NCBI GenBank assembly: GCA_036429605.1
Contig: CM071591.1
Span: forward strand, 5,538,126-5,602,125
DNA length: 64,000 nt
Reading direction: 5' to 3'
Source: Cladobotryum mycophilum
Taxonomy: Eukaryota; Ascomycota; Sordariomycetes; Hypocreales; Hypocreaceae
Below, piece after piece: positions 33,680 through 47,803 of this stretch. Below the pieces are notes generated by a model. That model had not been told where the DNA came from. It saw nothing but the letters and a program-made list of their open reading frames with translations, and ran no database searches. Positions within the stretch are counted from its first letter, which is position 1, and each line of letters begins with the position of its first letter. The position numbers and the translations under genes were made by a program.

Positions 33680-34123
33680 TTATATACCTCCGTAAACAAC
33701 TGTTTCACCATCTAGATCCACTGAATCATCGTCATCATCACTTTCCTCTTGATCTTGTCTTCTTTCCCTGACCGCACTGTTGATACTATTACGATGCGGG
33801 CCAGTAGTACGGTGGGTAAAAAAAGGATGGCCAGCGTGTAAATTTCGGCGTTGGCAGACAAAGCCCATTGGAGTGTGCATAATGTCTTGTGTATGACGTC
33901 GGTTTGTCAACCACTCTTGTAGGAAACTAAGAGGCTCCTTGATCTGCAGCCCGCCGGTGACTGAATGAATGTCTCCAGCAGCGAGTTGACTGTATTTATC
34001 GCCGATTGTGCCATCAGAAGTCTGCTTGTCGGCGAAGCCTAACCAAGAAAGCAAGGCCGCGTATTCGCTATAGCAGAAGTACAGCGCAGCAGCCGGTTCA
34101 AGTAACTTGATCAAATCTTTCAA
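33680..34123 (-). CDS. Hypothetical protein, 147 aa, possibly a gene fragment
   Basis: Open frame with ordinary amino-acid composition: a hydrophobic N-terminal part (ALYFCYSEYAALLSWLGF), a middle part with EPLSFLQEWLTNRRHTQDI, and an acidic C-terminus (EESDDDDDSVDLDGE). I recognise no family. It is convergent with the decayed gene at 31.8-33.5 kb and is not RIPed. It could be the last exon of a gene whose start was lost when the hAT element landed beside it. Confidence 0.4.
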   Translation of the reverse strand: MKDLIKLLEPAAALYFCYSEYAALLSWLGFADKQTSDGTIGDKYSQLAAGDIHSVTGGLQIKEPLSFLQEWLTNRRHTQDIMHTPMGFVCQRRNLHAGHPFFTHRTTGPHRNSINSAVRERRQDQEESDDDDDSVDLDGETVVYGGI

Positions 34124-34439
34124 TCAATCAATCAAATTGAAGGCTTTAAAATAGCCAAGTAAGCAAATAAGATTACCGTGATATTTAAAGCATTTGATAA
34201 GTAGAATAGGGTAGATTTTCATATAGAAAAGGGTTATTCTCGGTTAAAAAAGTAAGCATATTACCCAATTGGTTAGGAATACAGTAACCTTCCCCTTGAC
34301 AACACTATACAATAAACATTAAAAGATTAATTTAATACGTTATTTCCCTTATTTTTATTTAAATACAATAAGTCTTATAATATTTAATAAGCAGCGGCGA
34401 TTAGGCCTTATTTTATAACTTTAAAATATAACCGATACT
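34124..34439. other. AT-rich intergenic stretch
   Basis: Nothing is recognisable except the probable, undefined left end of the hAT element. Confidence 0.4.
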
Positions 34440-36830
34440 ATCTCTGCCTCTAAGTTTGATTTCACTGGTCGTGATAGCCTTGAATCTCTGCTATTCGCGA
34501 TATACGGCAGTAAACGCTATGTTTTCGAGAAACACATCACAAAGAAAGACTCGCGCGGCCGTACAATATGGATATTAAAACATAAGTCTTTTATATATTA
34601 GCTTATTGGTAATAACTAACTTAGTAGTATCTATTAGGTATATAGTATTTATAATTAATAAAACAAAATAATAATATTTAATGCTATTACAATATTATCC
34701 CTACGATTCTATCTTTAGAATAAGCATTAGCTTAAGAAGCCGATTAATTCTAATAGAGATATGCCTTTAGCCTTCGAATCCAATAATACCTCTCTCTAAG
34801 TAAAAAACTATAGTATTATATAATAATATTATATATTTAGATTAATCAGATCTATAAGCTTATAGTTACCTTTATTATTAATTCTAATTAGCCCTTTTTA
34901 GCCCTTAATAATAAATACTTATAGGAAATATTTATCAGGTTTAATCCAGGGCTTTTAAAGCAAATCAATTAAAGCCAAGATAATTAGTATAAGTAGCTTG
35001 ATTATATATTCAATAATAAAAAAAGAGATTTAAAGTAAGCTCCGTAAAGCTCTTATATAAATCCATCTTAGCTTTAATCTATAGACCTTACCAAATCGAC
35101 TAGCTATACTAGGAGTAACTGGCCACTTTCTTAGTAATAACAGCAGCCAACAACAACGCCTCCTTACATTAAAACAACACTCTAGGACTTATTCTAGGGA
35201 AAAGCTTATAATAACACTCAAAGAGGTTATCTACGATTAGAGTATTTAAGATTAGCTTAGAACTATAATCTTAGATAACGCATCGAATAATAATATATAC
35301 CTATTATACCTTTTTAATGCGTTAGACCTATTAATGACCGAAGAAAATATAAGGGAGCGTCGAATACGATATTACGGCCATATACTTAACCTTATTACTT
35401 ATGCTTACCTCTATAGTCAAGATAGTAAGTTATTTAAACAGGAATTATAACTTTATATACTTATAGATTACTTAAACGATAACCTTAAGTATTAAAAGAA
35501 AAAAGGCCTAATCGATAAGCTTTATAATATTATAAAATTTATTAAGGCCTTGCCTTAATATATAAAAGAATTTAAAAAGTCTATACTAGAAGACTATAAT
35601 AATAGTGACTTTATGCTTATTAATAAATCGGATAGGAAGCTTGAGCTTATTATCAATAACGAAACGTATTAGAATTCTATATATCTTATGATTAAACGCG
35701 TTTTAGTCAAGCAATAATAGCTTTAAACCTTTCTTAACCAAAATCAACTTTATTATAATTCTTTTACACAAATTCCTAAAGATAATATTCTTATAATTAA
35801 AGATTGGAGGCTTTTAATCGAGATTAGAAAGGTTTTGAAGCCACTTTAAGAACAGATTATACATTGTTAAGGATAAGAAAAGAACAGTAACTATAGCTGG
35901 CTTTAGGAAATTATAACTAGCTTTGAATTCCTTTTTACGCATTTTAAATATTAAAAGATATATTTTATACCCTTTATAAACAAAAAGATTAAATAGACTT
36001 AATCATAGATATAATCTTTAATTTCTATCTAATTAAGATGAACTTGATCTTTGCAGTATAACTAGCTAAACTTATAATCTTTTTGATTAATATAGTCGGA
36101 CTTTATTAATAGTCTTTTAGAGTATACGAGAAAGGAATATACCATATAGGCTTAACGGATCAATTACTTTCGAGGGGATTTAAGGCAATATCTACGGGTT
36201 TCTATCATAAATGCGTGGTAAAAACTTAATGAATATTATATCTGGCTTAGAGACTCACTGTTGTATGTAGTATTAGTTATTCTATATCCTAGCTTTGGCT
36301 ATCGTTAGCTTAAGGACTATTGGAATAGCGAGGAACAGTTAGTTTGGCTCTATAATGCAAAAGAAAATCTCGCGAATTACTGGGCTCATTAGTATAAGAA
36401 TCGATATAAAAAAGGCCCTACCAAAGCCGCACTACTTTAAGGAGCCTTTTAATATCTTATAAGCCTCTAAGAAAAAGAGCCGGAAAAGAGTAATTACACA
36501 TAATGGCTTGAGACCATAGCAGTAGTACCGATTAATAGAGCTATTAAGCTAGAGAGATACTATAGCCTCGGCCTAATATAGCTTTATGATCCAATTGCTT
36601 AGTGGATATCAAAAAAGAATAACTTTCTAACCTTGAGTAAGCTAGTATTAGATATTTTAGCTATCCTGGCTATGTTAGCTGACTGTAAAAGGGTATTTAG
36701 TCTTGTGAAGTTAATATTATTATCGTAAAGGCTATTAATAAAGCCAGAGACTTTAAAGAAGATACAATGTATAAAGAATTAGTTATAGCGCGAAGCTATT
36801 ATGATTAGTAAAAAGTCTGTTGTATTGGAT
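34440..36830 (+). pseudogene. hAT transposase remnant, RIP-degraded
   Basis: A plus-strand hAT-superfamily transposase is readable through many stops. Near 35,260-35,440 is the block that in intact elements reads TLDNASNN...FGHILNLV (here TLDNASNN, later YGHILNLITYAYL). At about 36,640-36,800 is the C-terminal dimerisation block (LDILAI-AM-ADC-RVFS--K, then KPETL--IQCIKN). The stops are changes of C to T or G to A. I could not fix the terminal repeats, so the element ends are approximate. It is non-functional. Confidence 0.85.
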
Positions 36831-36984
36831 AATAGGAATAGGGTATGAAAAATAGTAAAATACTAAAAGAAAAAGAAATATATATTTTGGTATGTGGTGA
36901 TAGCTTTAACTTCAATTCAGTCAAATACTTCAAGTACTTATCAAACAAGCAAATCGACCCAGTCGGATGAACCAAGTAATCAAG

Positions 36985-39900
36985 TCATACCCCCATATTT
37001 GATTTGTTTGAACCGGCTGCAGCCCTGCAGAAGTATAGTCTTCCTGCTATAATTCCAACCTCGATCTTAAGCCAGTCCGGAAACGGTAGTTCTTGTTTTA
37101 CAGACGGGACAGTAAAATAATTGAGACAGTTGAAAACCTGCATTGACTTGGTAACTGGTGCCGCGTAGCAAATCAACCAAACCCGTGGGGGTTTCATGTC
37201 TCGAAGCATCGGGAGAACAGCATCAGCTTCTTCGGAATTAATTATAAGCGCCGTCTGCGATGAGTCGCTCCAAAGAATCCACTCGACAGGTCGCTAAAAG
37301 GTCACTGGTGAGAACATGATGCAAAAGCAATGGGGTATGCTACTTACCAGCATATGTTGTTGTACGTCAAACTTATTTAGGACTACGGTGTTAGTGAACT
37401 CCTTTGATACAAAGAGTTTGGAAACCGTTTTCTTGATCCCGAACTTTTTGCCAGTCTTTGTTGTCCCGATGAACTCAAATGCCTGCAAAAATGATCCGTT
37501 GGGGTCCAAGCATCCGGTAGAGATGAAAGATTTGATGTAGCCGTGAAGACCAGGAAACTTCAGCGGCGTATATCGCGCATCGATTTGGTCCTCTCGTATT
37601 TGTTCCACCTCGAATTCTACTTCTCTTTCTTGCTCAACTTCCATAAATGCAGATGCTGACGTTGGTGTTCCATCCGAGAGCAGAGACCTTTTCCCTTCAA
37701 TTTCTGCGGCAAAGGCCTGCAGTTGAGGGATGTCAAATTGTAGTGGCTCTGCATCTGCACTTAAATCTCGTGGCCCATAGAGCTGTTCAAGGGTTTGATG
37801 TTCGCGCTGCCGCATGACCGCGAGGAGGTTTGTCAGATCATGCCTCACGGTGAGAAATTTGGCATGCTTCCATAAGGCGTTGGTCCGTCGGCAGAAATCC
37901 AGGCCCTGAGCAACGTGAAGAGACATCAATTGTTCATTTGATTTGCAGCTTTGCTCAAGTAGCCAGCGGACAACATCTATTGAAGTAACAGGCAAAGGCT
38001 TTGGCTGATTTCCAATGTGCGCACTGCGCGCATCAATGATACTTCGATAAACCTCGGGAGGAGCCATGAAAGCTACCGACTGCGTTGAGCCCAGCTGCCT
38101 CAATCTCATTGCAGCTATGTTTGTTAGAACTATATAACATAGAAAATTGGAAGGAAACGAACCTTGTACTGTTTGATCTTTCGTCTGGCCAATTCCTAGG
38201 GTAACGGCTCCCGTTGCCTTGGGTGGAAGCTTCAAATCTGTGCCTCTAGTATGCCCTTCATCAATGTACACAACACACTTTGTCAAATCGTCGGCAAAGG
38301 GGCTTGCTAAGAGCGGCATCGGGGCCTTTTGGGAGGCAGATCGAACCAAAATCTCATTCCTAGGGCCAAAGTAAACGGCACCAGCAGCCTGAGTGTCGAT
38401 ATCGAGCCAAGCTCCAGCAACGTCGTAATTTCCCATCTCTAGGATATGGGCACCAGCATCAATCAAGATTCGAATTCCCTTTTCTTTGAGAAGATTCAGC
38501 AGGCCAATTTCTGTCAAATGATGGCCACTTTTGTCGGCCGCTTGATAGCAGCGCTGGTTTCTCTCTTCCAACAGATAACACAATACTTCTGCGTTTGTTT
38601 GGAGAAGGCTGGGCAGATCATCTTGGCGGATTGTCCCTGGTAGCATCCTCTTATTATCATTTGTACCACTAAAGCCTGTTGTTAGGGTTTGCTTGGGAGA
38701 CTTTACGTCGAAAATGGCGCCATTTGCTAAGAGAGGTATGTCCCAGCCCGATGCCTGGATCTTGATGCTGAATTGTTTGGCGTGAACCGGGAACACAAAT
38801 GTGTTCATATAATCGTTTAGAACGTGCCTATTAAACCTCAGATGTTTCCACAACTCACGTACTTGGATTTCGTCATCCGGATTGATCAAATTCCAGTGAT
38901 GAAGCGTCGACGGCAACGAGTCGCATCCACTGATCCAACGATCGTATTGTGCTGCAGGATCATCTGCCTTAACGGCTCGCTCTAAGCCCTGTACAATTTG
39001 TTGCATGGTCAGACCAGTCTGGTAAAAGGCTAGACAGGTAAGAATAAGAGCGGTATCTGGATGTCCATACTCGGCCGTCTGTGAGGGAACGCCCTTAGCC
39101 TCGAAAGGCACTGCAAGAGGCACTCTCTCAGGGTGAAGACCGTACTGAACGTTCCAACGTTTCTTCAGGCAGAGAAGTACAATCCCTTGAGAGATCAGGC
39201 CACGCAGCAGATGGAGACTCTTTAATCCAAAGAGCCTGTCAGCTAGCGAATTTCCAGCCCTTTCCCAGTCATGCGCACTGACGTCGGCACCGCTTATGAT
39301 ACGTTCCACATCCAGGCGAGCAATATCAGAGGTCGTATCTTTAAGCCGCAGCATGGGTATGCGACCCTTGCACACATCGTCAACTAGCAAGCTATTAAGA
39401 AAATTCTCAGGCTCGGGGCGAAGAAAGTAGAGAATTGGATATCCTTGATGCCGCCAAACAACTTTGACCCCGTCTGGGAACCTCTCTTCCAGAAGTGGGG
39501 CGTGTTTTTGGACAAGAGATAGAATCTCTTCAATCAAGAGCCATCGGTGAGGGTTTCCATCCACGGCTGCCTGAGGACCACCGGGGTAAATCAGCTGTGT
39601 TTTTGCTGAAAGGGTGAAATCAGATTCATCTAGAATGTCTCGACATGATCTCTCCAGCCACTGCTGAACCCCGACCATTTGTTTGGCTGCAAGTAGTTGA
39701 TCATCCGCTAAACGCTGCAGCCCACTCAGTTTGAATGATAGAATATGCTCGGGGAGACAAATCATAACGCCTCCTAACTCTAACGTATCCTGGTGGATCG
39801 CTTGATAACGGTTAATCGTTTCCATATTAGCAGGTGACCGTCGTGCGAATGGAATGTGTCGAACAACACGTCCAATAAGCCCTCCAATACGACTTTGAAC

Positions 39901-42900
39901 GACCTGGGCAGTCTGAAGCAGTAAAGCCTTAGGAACAATCAGTCGGCAAAGACTTTTACGATCCGCTAGCATTGTTACAGCCATGGGCATGATGCAAGAG
40001 GTTTTACCTATGCAAAAGATCAACGTCTGTCTAGTCAACCGTGGAGCGCTTATATTATTGTGCTTACCTTGTCCCATGTTCATCTGAAGAACAGAGTTGT
40101 GCCCTGACGCTGGTGAAACAATGGCTCTGGCAACGTCGACTTGCGATGGACGTATAAGAAGATTGTTGTCAATTTCCAGAAGGAGCCATTCCGGATGCTC
40201 AGCGGGATTCCAGTTCGAATGGCCCTGGTAGCTCCAATCATCGGATGGTTGTGACTCGCCGTGTGATGATTTCGCGTTTTCCATCCGCAATAGGCGTTGA
40301 AGATTGGTCATTAAGACGCCATACTGGATGAGTGCCGTTTTCATCCCCTTACCTAAAAACGTAATTCTGTCACTACGTAATTCCTCTAGCAGCGCCAGAG
40401 GCGAAAGGCAAGGCCATAGATTGCAGGCGTTGAGCCATAGGAAGCTAGGCATGTCCCAAGACAAGGACGCCTTGATAGTTTCAATCTGGTTGGATAAAAT
40501 CTTCTGAACTTCTAAGATTTCCGTATTGAGATTTTGGGTATCTATAGCTTCCTTTTGCTGCTGTGGTGCCATGCGACAAGTTGCCAATGCCATGATCGAA
40601 CCATTAAGGTCCTTACCATACTGCTGTCGCGTTGCTTCAGTTGCTGTCACAAAGTGATTGGCAATCCCATGGAGCTCTGAGAGCTCTTTAGATAACAATG
40701 GAAGAGCTGATATGAAGTCAAGAGGCTTCAATGGGCTAGGATAGGAGGTTTGTGATATTGATTGACTTATTTGCGTCCCGCTGGTTTTGTCGCTAGGGCA
40801 GTATGGCCTTCCCATCAAGTCAGCTGTTAAGCGTGGTAAACGATAGCGCTGTCTTATAGATAGCGACTTGGTAGCTTCCAGAATCTTAGGTTTTGAGTGC
40901 CATATGCGCCTTTGTGCTTCCTTGTCTTTGGACCCTTGCTGCTTTGACAATTTCTCAGTTTCCTCTCCAACCTTTTGAATGTAACTTGACAAGTCCCAGT
41001 TGCGCGAAAGCCTTTGCATTTCAGGTTCTAAACTGTCCCAAGCCGTGTCTATGTTGACGCAGTCCAGGCTTAGGAGGTTTGCCAGCTCCCAAAACTCATC
41101 ATAGGAACTGGGAGCCATTGGCCATCTGGTGATGAGTAAATTCGTGATATTACTTGCTTCATCTTTCATCTTTGCATCGTACTGAGTAGCGTTAAGTGCG
41201 CTGGTGTTACGCCGCTCTTTCTCCTCTCCTGAGGTAGAAAAAAACGACTCATGTGATTGCTGGTTGACCATTATCAACTTGTACAGCTGGGCTTGACTTG
41301 GCTTCTCCAAAAAGCTGAAGTCCGTAAATAGTGAGTGCAGAGGGGTTTGATCTTCCGGAGACTAACATGTTTCGCTTGCGTTACAAGCCACATAATGAGC
41401 CTCATATCAGATTTCTTACTGAATGCGAGGAGAGCAAGCTTGAAAGCGGTATTGTACCTCGTGGTTGTGTTGTGTGAGCGGCAAGCCTGTACGAGAGAAC
41501 CCCACGAAAGTAGCAAATCAGTGTCCAGCAATAATTGAATATCTTGCACGCCTGAGGTATGCTGGAAATTTCCAACTACGTCACACTTTCTCAGAAGATG
41601 GTCGAGCCTTTCCAGTTTGGCGACTCCGGATACTTCCTCTTGCAACGCTTGCATGGTTTGGTACACTTGACAGCTCCATGGCGAAGCGAAATCTCGATCC
41701 CGTGGTATATATACAACATCCCGGTCATTCAGAGTCAGAATATCTGAGTCCGAAACGGACTTTACCCGCTCGTAGAGCTGGCGTCGAATGACCCCCCGTA
41801 GAGTCAAATGGTCCATATGTGTTCGCTGAGAGACTGATGTATTGTCTTCTTCGAATGCTGGCTGGAAGGTCTCCAGCTTTTGGCATTGATCCAGAATACT
41901 GGTTGCCAGCGCACCCAGTTGTTCCTGCTGAATGGACATTGTCAGGGCATTATCCCAGGAAACGTTCTGGTAAAGCTTGCTGCCGAGAGGGTAGTAATGT
42001 CTTTTTGGTCCAATGCCTTGAAGCACAGACAAGATGCGCTTTGGAGGGGCATGCAGCGAAGTCCATGGCTGGCTGTGAGCTGATTGCAAGCAATGATATG
42101 CTTCTTCCGTCCCAGTACGTCCAGTCAATGTATCTGGAATAGGAAACGAAGTTATGGCGTGTAGAAGGGCTTTGAGATACAGGAGCAAGGGTTCAGGAGC
42201 ACACTCAAGTCGGCCCAGAATATGATTGACATCAAAACGCGCAAAGGTTCCATCGTTTTGAATGCTGACCGAAACATGCATTCCTGCTCTCTGCCATGAG
42301 AATGGACCGATAGGAACAAGTACACTCTTACAAGTAGGGTCTGTAACACTTCGTAGAATGACTTTGCTAGCAAGACCGTGAAGCGTGCCGATATCTTGAA
42401 TGGGGTCAACCTCGGCGCGCAACTGGCGAGACTGAAGCAGTCCCTTGAAATTGATAAAGAATGACAGTCCAAGGCGCTTCATTTCAACAAAGCAGCGAGT
42501 ATCAGAAAGCGGACGGTAGATGGTTAACTTGTCAGCATCTTCGAAGTGTCGAAAGATTTCCGCAATTTGACGCCCTACTTCCGACCGTGGGTCAATCAAG
42601 CAGCTTCCCAACTTTTCATCTGAATTCGTAAAGCCTTTCCTTTGCAGCCAATGGTTCATTTTCTTCCGGTTTCGTATAGCAGTCCGTTTGCAAACATCAA
42701 GCACCCAGTTTGAAAACTTCCGCTTCCAAATTCGTGGTTTCTGTCGCATTTCAAGCTCTCCATTGTTCAGGTTCAGCCAGTGTACACAATCGTCTACCAG
42801 GGCGGATGGTAGATCAGTTCCCGACGGACCTTTAAAAACTGTTCGCGGGACGTGCTCAAGATATTTACCTCTGAACCGGGCCCTAGTTAAAACCTTTCCA

Positions 42901-45900
42901 TGTCTGAAACCGAAATGAATCTCATGACCATGAACATCATTTACCAATTGATACTCCATTCCTGGAAGCCCGGACGGGCGTGTGAGCAGATGTTGGCGTC
43001 CAAACAATTCTTGGATACTGCAATCCTCTCTCATCTCTAAAGGCAGCCTGCCAAGAGGCTTCCCATCAATGAGTAAATGCCCCTGTAGAAGGTGATAATG
43101 AACAGTCTGTGAGGCAGTAGAATTTGTGGCGACTGTCTGCGAGAAGAGCCATCCGTCATATGGCTGTGCTAGGAACTTCCACGTGGAATATGAACGTCTA
43201 GTTAACCCACCAATATCCACCCATGTTTCGTTGATGGCATCTGTTACCGCGTTCGGATAGGATTTAGCCCAGAAAGCTATCAGACTTCTCATAGAATAAG
43301 ACATTGACAAGTCACGCCTGAGTAGATATTGCAGATCTATTTGAAGCTCGTCAAGATTGATAACGAGATGCTCTGAAAGTGCGATGGACGCATTGAAAAA
43401 ATGCCTTACACTATCTTTGCCGATTGCTGTCGGAGTGCCATCATCAACATAGACCGTGAATGTGTGTCTGCAGAGAAGTGCACTCCAGAATGCGTGGTTA
43501 GCAGCCTTACGTGCTATTTCACCATCATCTGTTGATCGTACTTCGTTGCGGAGGTGAGCGATCCAGCTAGAAAGGATCTCTCTGATTCTCATCAGCAAGA
43601 GCAAACTCTTTGGTTGGAATGTTGGTGGGCACAAGTAGTACAACCGAAGGGCGAGAGTGACAATAAGGCTCATGTAATTTGTTTCGCGACAGCTTGACTC
43701 CAGGGCATCTAGGCGTTTGCACAATTCTTCACTCAGTCTTTGACAAAAGCTCTCATCTCCAAAAACCACGTGAACTTCACGCAAAAGGCTAGAGCTCTCG
43801 CTGTATCGGCCAGCTTGCAATGCAAGATAGTTCAGCAGCGCTGTTGTTGTACCGCTACTGAAGTTCATATTTGCCGCCCCAAGTTCAACGAGAAGTACAA
43901 GCCAGCGTCCGCGTCCGCCTGAAATAGCTCGTTGATAAGCCGAGAACTCATGGACCGACATGCCGCTCGGGCAGTCCAACTGATTGGCCGCTATTTCATA
44001 TGAGGTCGGATGGCCTAGTTTGTCTTTCATATAGGTCGGACCATCCTCATAGGGATTTGCAATGGTCTGTGGAAGCCAAAAACCCAGTAGATGATGGTAC
44101 CAAGGCACATCTGGAAGATCATCCGCCCAAATATTAGCATCAGAGTCATAGTACGAGAACTCCGCACCGAACGGTAGTAGGATTTCTGACTCCTTCTTTG
44201 GCATACGGAGTTCCTTGTAGTGCGTCTGGAGAAACGACTTCTTGCGAGAAGCTAGCGTTACAGATGCCTGCCCAGTTGTTGCTGTCCAAAAGGGTGTAAG
44301 CTGGCTGACGCCGCCCAGCTTTATTGCGGGAGCATTGTCACTGGTTCTGAATGATGGGTGGACTCCAAGAGTCATAATCTTCCAGGTCGCTCTGCGATAG
44401 AATGAGAAGTACTGTGGCATCGCAAGCTCAAAGATAATAGCAGACCGCTGGGCTTTGGTGTTGCATTCTGTGAAAAGGGGCAGAAAGTCTTCGTGAACCC
44501 CAATCTTTAATTTCCTGCGGGTGCGTTTCTGCAAACACTTGGTGCATCTACTCTTGGTGCCGTCATCAGGGTTTCGCGTGCAGGCACAGGTACCTTTCTG
44601 TATGTTCTCGATAAGTGTGTTATACTGGTCCATTAGCTCTTTGAGATGAGCAATCTTTGTTTGCTTTGATCGATCAGAGGCTTCATCGATTCTGGAAGCT
44701 AAAGACATCATGTTCCTCCCTTGCTTGGTTTGGTAAACATATTGCACGGAAAATGCAAATGCTCCTTGAGGCCTGCTGAAAATAGTGCCAGATTTTTTAT
44801 TGCTCAACTTGATTCGGCCGGCCAAATAATGTTGAATTTTGAGAAGCCGACTCATGTCTGATTTAGTGTGCAGACAGAGTAAGTCGAGTGCCTCTGGAAC
44901 AAAAATGGGATGGTAATTTCGGAGAAGAGGGCATGCTTTCGTAGCCGCCCCATCCATCGCAACCCACAGCTCAAATACATTAAGAAGATATCGACTCATC
45001 AGCTGTGACTCATTGTCGTATGCGTGTTTAACTGCGGATATGTAGTCTGTGATAGCCTGGGATAGTCTTTCGCACTTTGTTTGAGAGTCAATAGAGGCGG
45101 TCTCGCTCAAAGTTGTCATAGCTCTACTCTCATGGCTAACAAGGGCTGAGTAACGAGTCGCAAGATTGTTAACTTGAGATACTGTTCCCTCTGCCAATTG
45201 CGGTAAGCCCGTTACAGTCTTTTTATGTGGATTGTTTGTTTTCTGCGTAAGTAGACGTTTCAGTATTTTGCCACTATTTGTCAGTGTCAACCTCAAGTCT
45301 CTGTCGTGAATTCGGGTTGGAAGGCGAGGGACAGGTCGGCCAATGCCCCCTTTGTACTCATTCCATGCATTCGTAACGTGTTTCTGGGCATTATTGACAG
45401 TGCCTTCGAAGAAGCTCCGCTTGTTTTCAAATAACTTGTCGTATGCCGATTGTAATGGCACTGCCGCTTGTGATCTCTCAAACTCCAACTTTGCCAGACG
45501 ACGGCAGAGCTTGGCTTGCAACATGAGGGTCTTCTCGGGATGCAAAACACCAACACATTTGTTCAAAAACTGAGAAAGAACCATGCACATCATGAGTTTG
45601 AAATGCCAGCGGTCAATGCCACTGTTGCTGAATCTCGTGGAAAGGATCCGTTGTGAGGCTACACGAAGGATAAGCCAGTATGGCGATCTTCTCCACGGAA
45701 GCTCGGCGTTGTGCAAAATAACGTCGTCTCTTACTCTCTTTTGGATCTTGTAAACTTGTGAAGAGCTCCCCATGCCCTCAAGAAGCGACATGAGCATTTC
45801 ACTAATAAGCGCAGGGCTAGGGGTATCGCGTACTTCAACAACGGATGTACCTCCCTTGTGTCCGCGAGCAGCAAAGCGATCAAAAGATTCTGCGCTGGCT

Positions 45901-46496
45901 TGTTCGAGAAATTCGGATAAGTTCTCCTGAAAAGACTCTACGGTAAAATCTACCATGGAGATGGCAACCGCGCGGCTAGGAAAATCCCAACGCAGAGCAT
46001 TATTCGCCTCAAGAGCCACGGGGGCTGAAGCAGAGGCTTCAAACGCCTCGAAAACCACATTTCCGGTCCTGTAGTTTGAAGGTGCTTGTTAGCAGTTGAA
46101 ACAATTACTTCCATAGAAATGTCATGTGCGAGGATCATATTGAAGGAGCACCTACCCAGTATCCTTGTGGACAAGGAGAGCGGCGTTTTGTTGCGCGACG
46201 TGGAAGATTAGCCAAATATCGACATCATCTCTCGCCAGCAAGTTAAATGCAGTGAGCATTTCCTCCCTGGAAAGGCATTCCTGGTGGACCTTTCGTGCGG
46301 TGGCTAAAGAGTCTATTAAGCAGTCCCAAACTTGAGCATTCCCTGTTGAGCGAAGGGCTGCACACGCATCTTGCAGTTGTTTTCCAAGCTCTTGGTTTAG
46401 AATGACGACGTTCTTACTAACCTTGCCTGGTAGCTCAGGCGGTAGGACAAGGTGATTAAAGACATCTTCTAGCTGCTGTGCTCGGCTTGATTCCAT
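36985..46496 (-). CDS. Giant DUF6606-DUF3638-DUF3645 family protein (about 3,087 aa)
   Basis: Five exons: 46156-46496, 40068-46068, 38163-40007, 37348-38114 and 36985-37293; introns of 87, 60, 48 and 54 bp, all GT-AG, each restoring a family-like junction. Exon sum 9,263 nt is one base short of a full frame. The break is in a C run (G run on the plus strand, 41,342-41,345), and one more base there would give KPPLHSLFTDF, as the family has. Domains in order: DUF6606 (about residues 10-290), a Cys cluster (CACT...CTKC), then DUF3638 with a Walker A motif NMGQGKT spliced across the second intron (about residue 2,115), DUF3645, and a motif II-like YIDEGHTRGTDLKL (about 2,700) followed by a QLGSTQSV block. 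It thus looks like a P-loop, helicase-like ATPase. Databases often label the family ubiquitinyl hydrolase; I see no proof of that here. Confidence 0.85.
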
Positions 46497-47022
46497 AGTT
46501 GACTGCAGAGTAGGAAACCCGAATAGAGTAGTTTCTGGTTTGTGTGTCGCGCTAGGAGCTTGAACATAAAATAGATCCGAAAATTAAAAGAAAGGAAGCC
46601 AGATGAATAAAAAGAAGAGCCGACAACGCAGAATAAATTACGCCTGTTAGATTACAACAACCAATCAGGGGCATTTATGCACATTGCCACGTCACATGGT
46701 AATTACATTTACATAGTAGGCCTCCCGCAGGAGTGCAAGCAGTTAGTTATGTCACGGCCATTATTACATAAATGTTTCTACTTGCCTTTACTGGATCAAT
46801 CTCTAAGATAACCTTTTACAGTCTCGGCGCCGGTAGGCCCAGGGACAGTCTCAATGTGGAATACTTGCTCACATAGTCTTGCGCAGACGTGTGTTAATGA
46901 CTTATTTTACCTCGGCGGGTATCTCTAGCGCATTGTGCAGCCGCCCGAAAACACTATTATACCCGTGTCTTACCTTCTTTTACTCTAGTGTAGGCAAAAT
47001 CACGTATACTATCTATAATCAG
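46497..47022 (-). promoter_or_regulatory. Upstream region of the giant gene
   Basis: About 525 bp of unRIPed sequence without coding frames between the giant gene and the LTR cluster. A CCAAT box lies in ACAACCAATCAGG near 46,657-46,669, about 165 bp upstream of the ATG. Nothing else is assigned. Confidence 0.35.
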
Positions 47023-47433
47023 TGTGACGTTCCGGGCGTTTCCCAACAAGGATAACCTAGATCGTGGTTGATGTTAGCAGTAGATCAGGGCGAGGTCAAG
47101 CAATAGGTTTAACATATTATAGTTCAGGTATTAGATTACTAATAATAAATAATAATATTAACAACTAATTAAATATATAAGAGAGTTATATAAGCTAATA
47201 TATATAGTAATTAGGTTTATTACGATTTGAATAAATGTGAGGTTTATTCTGGTAGGAATGAACTAATGATCTAGTAAGTTAACTTAAGTCGACTTGACGT
47301 GATTTGACTTTCGTTTAATTAGTTGGTTTCTCCGAGGTTTTGCCGTGATTGTGCTAGGTGTTAATAAGCATAAGCGTTACTAAAAGTGGGTCTGACCTAG
47401 TATATAACCCAAGCGTAAGGTCGGGTTATTACA
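47023..47433 (+). repeat. Solo LTR 1 of cluster (little RIPed)
   Basis: 411 bp from TGTGACGTTCCGGGCG to GGGTTATTACA, the same family as the solo LTR at 10,385-10,872. Flanks ATCAG (47018-47022) and ATTAG (47434-47438) would be a 5 bp target duplication with one C-to-T change on the RIPed side. It is the best-preserved copy and a good family reference. Confidence 0.8.
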
Positions 47434-47803
47434 ATTAGGCACTAATAATAATATTTATATAGCTAGTCTATTACCCTAGTAAAAAGGCCTATTAGTATTC
47501 TTAATAAATAGGTTAGTTAAATTCCTTAGTATATTTTAACAGAACTTTATAAGCTGTTTATATACCTCGCTAATTAAAGTAACATTATCCTAAGAGCTAA
47601 TACTAATATTATAAGTGAATTTAACCCTGGCTTAGTATTTCTTTTATTAATAAGCCTATTAACAATTAAATTATATAAGGGCTTAGTATAATACTAATTT
47701 ACTATAAAAAAGCTAATAGTTTTTTAAAAGTTATTAATAATTAAATATTTTATAAGTTAAAAGTTAAAAGGTTATAAAAATAAAATATATAATAATAAAG
47801 AGT

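Noticed and set aside
36985..46496. Two or three separate genes instead of one giant gene
   Set aside because: Intron junctions restore family-like sequence at each joint and the only break is one base in a C run.
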